Positions 7,703 through 12,813 of a stretch of 12,813 nt of DNA are shown here, one piece after another (the stretch's first letter is position 1; the number at the start of each line of letters is the position of its first letter). The notes below the pieces were generated by a model. It did not search any database. It saw only the letters and a program-made list of their open reading frames with translations, and had not been told where the DNA came from. The stretch comes from MAG-120531 sp963934855 (lineage in GTDB: Bacteria; Bacteroidota; Bacteroidia; Flavobacteriales; Flavobacteriaceae): contig CAWWAC010000034.1 of assembly GCA_963934855.1 (NCBI GenBank), positions 1-12,813 of the forward strand, read 5' to 3'. Both the position numbers and the translations under genes were made by a program.

Positions 7703-9043
7703 ATGGAAACTATTATTTTAATTGTATTTGTTGTTGGTTATTTGGCAATTACCCTCGAACACAATCTCAAAATAGACAAGCTTATTCCTGCTTTGGCCAT
7801 GATGGCCTTATTATGGGCCATTATTGCTTTAACACATATGGATGTGTTTGAAGTAGATACAGCTCTTAGAGAATTAGTTCCTACTCACATAGATGAAATT
7901 TTATTACACCACTTAGGTAAAACAGCAGAAATATTAGTCTTTTTATTAGGGGCTATGACCATTGTAGAGATTATAGATTACTTTGACGGGTTTGCCACTA
8001 TAAAAGGATTTATTAAATACAAGAAAAAAACAAAACTACTCTGGTTGTTCTCTGTGCTTGCTTTTGTGCTCTCTGCAATTATTGACAACTTAACGGCTAC
8101 TATTGTACTTATTACTATTCTACAGAAAGTTATTAAAGAAAGAGAAACACGTATGTGGTTTGCTGGTATGGTTATTATTGCAGCCAATGCAGGAGGTGCT
8201 TGGTCTCCAATTGGAGACGTAACAACTACCATGCTTTGGATTGCCAATAAAGTATCTGCTTTGCAACTGGTAGAACACGTATTTTTACCTTCTTTAATTT
8301 GCATGGTGGTCCCTACATTAATAGCCACTAAGTTTAAAGCTTTTCAGGGGAATATAGAATCTAATACTGCCTCTGACAAGGTGGTTCCTAAATCTAGATT
8401 TGGATCTACCATGCTCTATTTAGGTTTAGGAGCTATTATTTTTGTACCCTTCTTTAAAACGATTACACACTTACCACCTTATGTGGGAATGATGTTGTCT
8501 TTAGCGGTAGTAGCTACCTTTGCAGAAATATACTCTAGTGCTAAATTCTCTTTGTCAGATATAGACGGTGTTAGTGAAGCTTCAGGTCATCACAGTCCTG
8601 TTCACCACTCTCTTTCTAAAATTGAATTGCCAAGTATTTTATTTTTTTTAGGAATTTTACTAGCAGTAGCAGCATTAGAATCACTAGGAATGTTATTCCA
8701 TTTTGCAGAAGGTTTAAACAGTGCTATTCCAAATTCAGATATTGTAGTATTGTTATTAGGAGCTGGTTCTGCAGTGATAGATAACGTACCTTTAGTAGCA
8801 GCTAGTATTGGAATGTTCTCAGAAAGCTTAGACAACCCGCTTTGGCATTTTATTGCCTATTCTGCAGGAACAGGAGGGAGTATGCTTATTATTGGCTCTG
8901 CAGCTGGTGTTGTGGCCATGGGAATGGAAAAGATAGATTTCTTTTGGTACTTTAAGAACATAGCTTGGTTGGCCCTAATTGGATTTTTAAGCGGTGGCCT
9001 TACTTTTGTATTGCTCAGAGATTTTGTATTAAACGCAGCATAA
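7703..9043 (+). CDS. nhaD: NhaD-type Na+/H+ antiporter
   Basis: This inner-membrane antiporter of the ion transporter superfamily expels Na+ (or Li+) in exchange for protons. It has 446 residues, mostly hydrophobic, with around a dozen membrane segments. Each half carries an Asp-Asn motif: SAIIDNLTATIV (124-135) followed by NAGGAWSPIGDVTT (162-175), and SAVIDNVPLVAA (356-367) followed by TGGSMLIIGSAAGV (390-403). This pairing is typical of the inverted-repeat fold of the family and of NhaD rather than NhaA, NhaB or NhaC. The two halves are joined by a polar linker around 279-307 with a His cluster, GHHSPVHH (296-303). The ATG at 7703 starts directly with a membrane segment and no upstream start competes. 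It is followed after 88 nt by exbB on the same strand. Ion specificity is inferred from the family. Confidence 0.93.
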   Translation: METIILIVFVVGYLAITLEHNLKIDKLIPALAMMALLWAIIALTHMDVFEVDTALRELVPTHIDEILLHHLGKTAEILVFLLGAMTIVEIIDYFDGFATIKGFIKYKKKTKLLWLFSVLAFVLSAIIDNLTATIVLITILQKVIKERETRMWFAGMVIIAANAGGAWSPIGDVTTTMLWIANKVSALQLVEHVFLPSLICMVVPTLIATKFKAFQGNIESNTASDKVVPKSRFGSTMLYLGLGAIIFVPFFKTITHLPPYVGMMLSLAVVATFAEIYSSAKFSLSDIDGVSEASGHHSPVHHSLSKIELPSILFFLGILLAVAALESLGMLFHFAEGLNSAIPNSDIVVLLLGAGSAVIDNVPLVAASIGMFSESLDNPLWHFIAYSAGTGGSMLIIGSAAGVVAMGMEKIDFFWYFKNIAWLALIGFLSGGLTFVLLRDFVLNAA

Positions 9044-9131
9044 TTTTTTTAAAATTTTAGCGTTCTTTTATAAATAGCCACAAAGGCAAGTAGCACAGTA
9101 ATTTTATAGCAAACTAAATTAAGTACTTTAT

Positions 9132-9815
9132 ATGCAAGAATATATGCCTGATAATGGCCTAGAAACGCTAAGTGCAGACCAGAAAACACTCTCTGTAATA
9201 GATCTTATTCTTAATGGAGGCACTGCAAGTGTGGTCATTATGTCTATTCTTTTTTTACTGCTAGGGGTGGCATTATATATTTATTTTGAAAGACTCTTTG
9301 CCATTAAAGCGGCTGCCAAGATAGATGCTAATTTTATGAATCAAATTAGAGATTACATAAGTAGTGGTAAAATAGAGGCTGCTAAAATGTTATGTGCCCA
9401 AACAAATTCCCCGGTGGCCAGACTCACAGAAAAAGGTGTTTCTAGAATTGGAAAGCCATTAGATGACATTAATACGGCTATAGAAAACGCTGGCACCTTG
9501 GAGGTGTATAAATTAGAAAAGAATGTGAGTGTATTAGCTACCGTAGCAGGTGCGGCTCCTATGATTGGGTTTTTAGGAACCGTCATAGGAATGATTATTG
9601 CTTTTCACGAAATGGCTACCTCAGGAGGTCAGGCAGAAATGGGGGCATTAGCCTCAGGAATATACACCGCTATGACTACCACAGTAGGAGGTCTTGTGGT
9701 TGGTATTATTGCATATATTGGCTACAATCACTTGGTTACTATGACTAATAAGGTTGTACATAGCATGGAGGCTAATGCGGTAGATTTTTTAGATTTATTA
9801 AACGAACCCCTTTAA
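9132..9815 (+). CDS. exbB: MotA/TolQ/ExbB family proton-channel protein
   Basis: This is the inner-membrane stator of an ExbB-ExbD(-TonB) motor that converts proton flow into mechanical work on the cell envelope. It has 227 residues with three membrane segments: about 33-52, followed by the family motif YFERLFAI (51-58); about 133-158, containing APMIGFLGTVIG (142-153); and about 174-198, containing YTAMTTTVGGL (178-188). The small and Thr residues in the last two segments line the proton path in this family. A second Met at residue 5 (9144) is an equally possible start. exbD follows after 9 nt and the TonB-like gene overlaps exbD, which favours ExbB over TolQ or MotA. The 88-nt gap after nhaD shows no strong terminator and no clear promoter, so read-through from nhaD is possible. 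Confidence 0.93.
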   Translation: MQEYMPDNGLETLSADQKTLSVIDLILNGGTASVVIMSILFLLLGVALYIYFERLFAIKAAAKIDANFMNQIRDYISSGKIEAAKMLCAQTNSPVARLTEKGVSRIGKPLDDINTAIENAGTLEVYKLEKNVSVLATVAGAAPMIGFLGTVIGMIIAFHEMATSGGQAEMGALASGIYTAMTTTVGGLVVGIIAYIGYNHLVTMTNKVVHSMEANAVDFLDLLNEPL

Positions 9816-9824
9816 CCCTTTTCC

Positions 9825-10211
9825 ATGAAGCTAAAAGGAAGAAATAAAGTGAGTTCAGAGTTTAGCATGTCCTCTATGACAGACATTGTATTTCTGCTGT
9901 TAATTTTCTTTCTACTCACCTCCAACTCACCCAATGCATTAGATTTACTGCTGCCAAAAGCAAGAGGAAAATCTACCAATACCCAACAACTGGCTGTGAG
10001 TATAGACGCGTCTCTTATGTATTATATCAGTGATTTACAGGTGGCTAAAGCCGATGTTGAAGCGGCGCTTATATCTGCGCTTTCAAATCAACAAAATCCT
10101 ACTATTATTCTTAGAGCTGCAGAGTCTATAGCTATTAAAGAGGCTGTCTATATTATGGATATAGCCAACAGAAATCAATTTAAGGTGATCCTTGCGGTAC
10201 GCCCAAATTAA
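9825..10211 (+). CDS. exbD: ExbD/TolR family biopolymer transport protein
   Basis: This is the partner of ExbB in the proton-driven motor. It has 128 residues: a short basic cytoplasmic N-terminus (1-15), a single membrane segment (about 19-33) and a periplasmic domain. Asp20, in SMTDIVFLLLIFFLL, is the conserved intramembrane acid that carries protons in this family. The periplasmic part (about 40-128) is compact, as in short Bacteroidota ExbD proteins. The stop codon TAA shares its last A with the ATG of the next gene (TAATG), so the two are translationally coupled. This favours a fixed ratio with the TonB-like protein. ExbD is preferred over TolR because of the TonB-like neighbour; there is no tolB or pal in view. 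Confidence 0.92.
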   Translation: MKLKGRNKVSSEFSMSSMTDIVFLLLIFFLLTSNSPNALDLLLPKARGKSTNTQQLAVSIDASLMYYISDLQVAKADVEAALISALSNQQNPTIILRAAESIAIKEAVYIMDIANRNQFKVILAVRPN

Positions 10212-11029
10212 TGACAATTTTAAAGACTATACACGAAAAAAAATCACTGGCACTCACTACTTTATTATTGATAGGAGTGTTGGGGCTACTTTTCTTTTTT
10301 GGTTTGCGTTATTTTGACCCTCCTATAGAAAACGGTATACTCATTGCTTTTGGTTCTGAAGAGCCAGGTAATGTTTCGCTTTCTCCAGCCCCTCCAAGTC
10401 AAGCAATTCCTTTTATTACAGAGGACATCCCCGTAGAAAAAGTAGATGATTTATTGGTTTCTGAAGCTTCAGAGGTAGTGATTCCAAAAGAAACAGAAAA
10501 AAAAGAAGTAGAAAATAAAATAGTTACAGAGAAAGAAGAAACCCTTGAAAAAAAAACCGAGCCACAGAAACAAGAAGTCCCAAAAGTGGCATCGGACGCC
10601 ACAAAGGCGGCCTTAGCTAACATATTAGGAGCTAAGGAAGCCAAAGGCTCTGGAACTGGTACCCAAGAGGCTCCTGGAAACAGAGGCTTGTCTGACGGTT
10701 CTTTATACGCCAATTCTTTGTTTGGAAGTGCTCAGGGTAGTCCTAATGGAATTGGCTTTGGACTGTCCGGTAGGTCCTTAGTTGGCAAAGGGTCTGTGAC
10801 ACCAGATTGCAATGAAGAGGGAAGGGTGGTTGTAGCCATTACTGTAGACAGATCTGGTCAGGTAATTGGAGCAGATGCTGGTGTGCGAGGAACTACAAAC
10901 AATGCACCTTGCTTATTAACGCCCGCCAAAGCTACTGCTCTTATGTATCGTTGGGCCCCAGATTCTAAGGCGCCTGAAAGGCAAATAGGCTATGTAGTCA
11001 TTTACTTTAAATTGGGACAATCATTATGA
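10211..11029 (+). CDS. TonB-like energy transducer
   Basis: This is probably the periplasm-spanning component energised by the ExbB/ExbD pair encoded just upstream. It has 272 residues: a basic N-terminus, one membrane anchor at about 13-33, and an extended linker in which 86-127 is very rich in Lys and Glu, followed by a Gly/Ser-rich stretch at 144-193. A C-terminal domain follows from about 200. In that domain EGRVVVAITVDRSGQVI (203-219) and the final strand IGYVVIYFKL (259-268) fit the beta strands of a TonB C-terminal fold. It differs from classical TonB in lacking a Pro-Glu/Pro-Lys repeat linker and an obvious YP motif. C200 and C234 are the only cysteines and could form a periplasmic disulfide. 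It overlaps exbD by 1 nt and folC by 4 nt. TolA-like function cannot be excluded. The gene has A runs of 8, 8 and 9. Confidence 0.8.
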   Translation: MTILKTIHEKKSLALTTLLLIGVLGLLFFFGLRYFDPPIENGILIAFGSEEPGNVSLSPAPPSQAIPFITEDIPVEKVDDLLVSEASEVVIPKETEKKEVENKIVTEKEETLEKKTEPQKQEVPKVASDATKAALANILGAKEAKGSGTGTQEAPGNRGLSDGSLYANSLFGSAQGSPNGIGFGLSGRSLVGKGSVTPDCNEEGRVVVAITVDRSGQVIGADAGVRGTTNNAPCLLTPAKATALMYRWAPDSKAPERQIGYVVIYFKLGQSL

Positions 11030-12240
11030 ATAATTATAAAGAAGCAATAGCATGGCTCTTTAAGCAATTACCATCCTATCAACAAAAAGGAGTAGTGGCT
11101 TTAAATGCTAAGTTAGATGCCATTACTTCCTTTTGTGATTATTTAGGGTTTCCAGAAAAAAAAATTAAGTGTATTCATGTGGGTGGTACTAATGGAAAAG
11201 GATCTTCCTCTCATATGTTGGCTTCTATTTTTCATGAGGCTGGTTATAAAGTGGGGCTCTATACCTCCCCACATTTAAAGGATTTTAGGGAGCGTATTAA
11301 GATAAATGGCATAGATATTTCTGAAGAAGCGGTACTTCAGTTTGTGATAGATCACCAAGATTATATGACTACTCACACTTTGTCTTTTTTTGAAATGACC
11401 GTAGGTATGGCTTTCGATTATTTTTCTAAAGCACAGGTAGACATTGCCATTATTGAGGTGGGACTTGGTGGCCGTTTAGACGCTACCAATATAGTGACAC
11501 CAGAGGTCTCTCTCATCACTAATATTGGTTTTGATCACATGGATTTGCTGGGTAATACCCTGGCGCAGATTGCTATTGAAAAAGCGGGAATTATTAAAGA
11601 TTCAGTACCGGTAGTGATTAGTGAATGGCATAAAGATACAGAGGCTGTTTTTAAGGCCAAAGCCTCTACCGTTGGGGCTTCTATTCATTTTGCCTCAGAT
11701 GAAATAGAAAAGGAGTATGCAACAGATTTAAAAGGAATTTATCAGCAAAGAAATATTAAAGGGGTAGTGGGCGTTTTAAGATACTTAAATGGTTTTAATA
11801 TTACATCTAGTCATATTAAAAAGGGATTGGCTAGTGTAGTAGCTAACACGCGCTTACTAGGCAGGTGGCAAACCATTTCACTTGAGCCTACCATTATTGC
11901 AGACACTGCGCACAATGAAGCTGGAATAGCTTTAACGGTAAAACAGCTTTTTCAAACCCCACACAAACGCCTTCACATGGTCCTTGGCTTTGTAAAAGAC
12001 AAGGATTTAAGCATTATTTTACCTCTTTTACCTGTAGAGGCTCTTTATTACATTTCAAGACCTGCAATAGAAAGAGGTATGGACCCTGCTATAGTGATAG
12101 AAGCTGCAAAGAAGTACAATCTCTTTTGTAATCAGTACACCTCTGTTAATGAAGCACTTAAGGCAGCCAAAAAACAAGCAAATAAGGAAGATTTAATCTA
12201 TGTAGGGGGGAGTACTTTTGTAGTAGCAGAAGTATTGTGA
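11026..12240 (+). CDS. folC: Folylpolyglutamate synthase / dihydrofolate synthase
   Basis: This cytoplasmic ATP-dependent ligase of the Mur ligase superfamily adds glutamate to dihydropteroate and/or to folates. It has 404 residues, close to the bacterial norm of about 420. The ATP-binding P-loop is HVGGTNGKGSSS (51-62), with the following YTSPHLKDFRERI (79-91) contacting folate. The central region has IIEVGLGGRLDATN (142-155) and GFDHMDLLG (168-176), with His171 as a metal-site candidate. Lys186 in AIEKAGII is the expected carbamylated lysine. The C-terminal domain begins near 275 and contains ADTAHNEAG (292-300). The start overlaps the end of the TonB-like gene (ATGA), so it is translationally coupled to a membrane-motor operon with no obvious metabolic link. 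No hairpin terminator follows the stop, only an A/T-rich stretch before the tRNA promoter. Confidence 0.96.
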   Translation: MNNYKEAIAWLFKQLPSYQQKGVVALNAKLDAITSFCDYLGFPEKKIKCIHVGGTNGKGSSSHMLASIFHEAGYKVGLYTSPHLKDFRERIKINGIDISEEAVLQFVIDHQDYMTTHTLSFFEMTVGMAFDYFSKAQVDIAIIEVGLGGRLDATNIVTPEVSLITNIGFDHMDLLGNTLAQIAIEKAGIIKDSVPVVISEWHKDTEAVFKAKASTVGASIHFASDEIEKEYATDLKGIYQQRNIKGVVGVLRYLNGFNITSSHIKKGLASVVANTRLLGRWQTISLEPTIIADTAHNEAGIALTVKQLFQTPHKRLHMVLGFVKDKDLSIILPLLPVEALYYISRPAIERGMDPAIVIEAAKKYNLFCNQYTSVNEALKAAKKQANKEDLIYVGGSTFVVAEVL

Positions 12241-12267
12241 AAAAACCATTCTTTTTTTATTCTTTTC

Positions 12268-12298
12268 TTTTGCCAACTAAAAAACAATCTTATATTTG
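12268..12298 (+). promoter_or_regulatory. Promoter of the tRNA-Val gene
   Basis: TTTTG at 12268-12272 and TATATTTG at 12291-12298, separated by 18 nt, match the Bacteroidota housekeeping promoter (TTTG, 17-23 nt, TAnnTTTG). This is the best promoter match in the window. It would start a transcript near 12305, about 20 nt before the mature tRNA, so the tRNA need not depend on read-through from folC. A 5-bp hairpin (CTTCT at 12305-12309 with AGAAG at 12314-12318) would lie at the start of the 5' leader. Confidence 0.7.
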
Positions 12299-12325
12299 CA
12301 CTCGCTTCTACTAAGAAGTATGTAA

Positions 12326-12400
12326 GGGCCCTTAGCTCAGCTGGTTCAGAGCACCTGCCTTACAAGCAGGGGGTCACTGGTTCGAACCCAGTAGGGCCCA
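12326..12400 (+). tRNA. tRNA-Val (anticodon UAC)
   Basis: The 75-nt cloverleaf is complete. The acceptor stem is GGGCCCT (12326-12332) with AGGGCCC (12393-12399) and discriminator A12400. The D stem is GCTC with GAGC. The anticodon stem is CCTGC with GCAGG around the loop CTTACAA, giving anticodon TAC at 12361-12363, which reads valine codon GTA and, when modified, other GTN codons. The T stem ACTGG pairs with CCAGT around TTCGAAC. The 3' CCA is not encoded (CAA follows A73), so it must be added after transcription. Confidence 0.98.
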
Positions 12401-12401
12401 C

Positions 12402-12432
12402 AAAAAGCCCCTCATTTATGAGGGGCTTTTTT
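12402..12432. terminator. Strong intrinsic terminator after tRNA-Val, probably bidirectional
   Basis: GCCCCTCA (12407-12414) and TGAGGGGC (12419-12426) form a perfect 8-bp GC-rich stem with the loop TTTA. It is flanked by five A on the left and six T on the right, which extend the stem and provide a T-run on either strand. It starts two bases after the mature tRNA end, so it clearly ends the tRNA transcript on the plus strand. It could also stop minus-strand transcription from the right. Confidence 0.93.
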
Positions 12433-12710
12433 ATGCCCAAAAGCCACTTAATCCAGTATTTAGTGCAGTTGGTCCGAATTTTGTGCCTTGGAGAGCTTAC
12501 AATAATTTTCACACCTTAATTTACCATTTTTTAGTTTAAAATGCAATTAATGGCAGTTGTGAGGCAGTTAATTTCTAATTAACGTAAAATGCCTATAGCC
12601 TTCTTTAAGGGTGTTCTAATGACTCTTATTGTTCTTTACATCTTAGTTAAGCTGTAACATTTGTAACCTTCTTAAATATAAGATTTTTAAAGTTTTTGAA
12701 TTTGTAATAG
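12433..12710. other. Non-coding interval with overlapping short repeats
   Basis: I see no convincing gene in these 278 nt; the longest plus-strand frame from an ATG (12433-12519) gives only 28 residues that resemble nothing I know. The notable structure is at 12538-12594. GTTAATT (12567-12573) and AATTAAC (12577-12583) form a hairpin flanked by AGGCA (12562-12566) and TGCCT (12590-12594). AATTAA also occurs at 12545-12550 and could compete for the same TTAATT arm. There are direct repeats GGCAGTT (12552 and 12563) and AAAATGC (12538 and 12586). Confidence 0.5.
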
Positions 12711-12813
12711 TTATATGAAGGTCTCTGGGCACACAACTTTAATCTCAATTGGTGTTAAAATAGGTGCTCCAAATTTTGTATCTGCAGGAGCTGCATTAGC
12801 TGGAATATTTACA
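12711..12813. other. Open frame at the window edge, coding strand unresolved
   Basis: On the plus strand a frame opens at ATG 12715 and stays open for 33 codons to the edge; its product would start MKVSGHTTLISIG, with no acidic residue. On the minus strand a frame comes in from the edge and stops with TAA at 12713-12711; its end would read IEIKVVCPETFI. The two frames share the same third codon positions, so base composition at that position cannot separate them. The minus reading has a more balanced residue make-up; the plus reading has a clean ATG and a near-promoter (TTG at 12629, TAACATTTG at 12655-12663, one base too long). I recognise neither product. One of the two is probably the end of a real gene. 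Confidence 0.35.

Noticed and set aside
9044..9131. Separate promoter or terminator between nhaD and exbB
   Set aside because: Only AT-rich sequence is seen: no TAnnTTTG match on the plus strand and no stable hairpin followed by a T-run.
12326..12400. tRNA-Val as an integration site for a mobile element
   Set aside because: The 3' end of the tRNA is not repeated elsewhere in the window and no integrase or element gene is visible.
12361..12519. Minus-strand frame running through the tRNA antisense, giving VGPTGFEPVTPCL at its end
   Set aside because: This peptide is a familiar artefact of translating the antisense strand of a tRNA gene; there is no sign of a real protein upstream.

Overview
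This AT-rich window looks like an ordinary chromosomal stretch from a Bacteroidota species, most likely a flavobacterium. The evidence is that start codons lack Shine-Dalgarno sequences, several genes are preceded by the Bacteroidota-type -7 element TAnnTTTG, and the proteins are recognisable flavobacterial-style versions of their families. A marine or saline habitat is only hinted at by the NhaD antiporter.

Left part, minus strand (1-6018): an intrinsic terminator belonging to an unseen plus-strand gene, then the gltBD operon for NADPH-dependent glutamate synthase, with large subunit gltB followed 4 nt later by small subunit gltD. GltB and GltD together make glutamate from glutamine and 2-oxoglutarate. 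A perfect 12-bp inverted repeat sits on the predicted gltB promoter and is the most interesting regulatory signal in the window. Middle, minus strand (6305-7447): a single-gene acyl-CoA dehydrogenase, with a bulged hairpin plus T-run further downstream that may end its transcript.

Right part, plus strand (7629-12240): a divergent gene set consisting of nhaD (Na+/H+ antiporter), exbB, exbD, a TonB-like protein and folC. From exbB to folC the genes are packed within 9 nt or overlap by 1 to 4 nt, so they are very probably one operon. nhaD lies 88 nt upstream and may belong to it. The ExbB/ExbD/TonB-like trio should form an inner-membrane motor that uses the proton gradient to energise outer-membrane transport. 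NhaD affects the same ion gradients. FolC (folate glutamylation) seems to be a passenger housekeeping gene.

Far right (12240-12813): a tRNA-Val(UAC) gene with a clear promoter and a strong terminator, then about 280 nt without a convincing gene but with overlapping repeats, and finally a short open stretch at the edge that is open on both strands and cannot be assigned.

I see no mobile element, CRISPR array, defence system or other clearly new system. The items worth checking are small regulatory structures and a few protein details.
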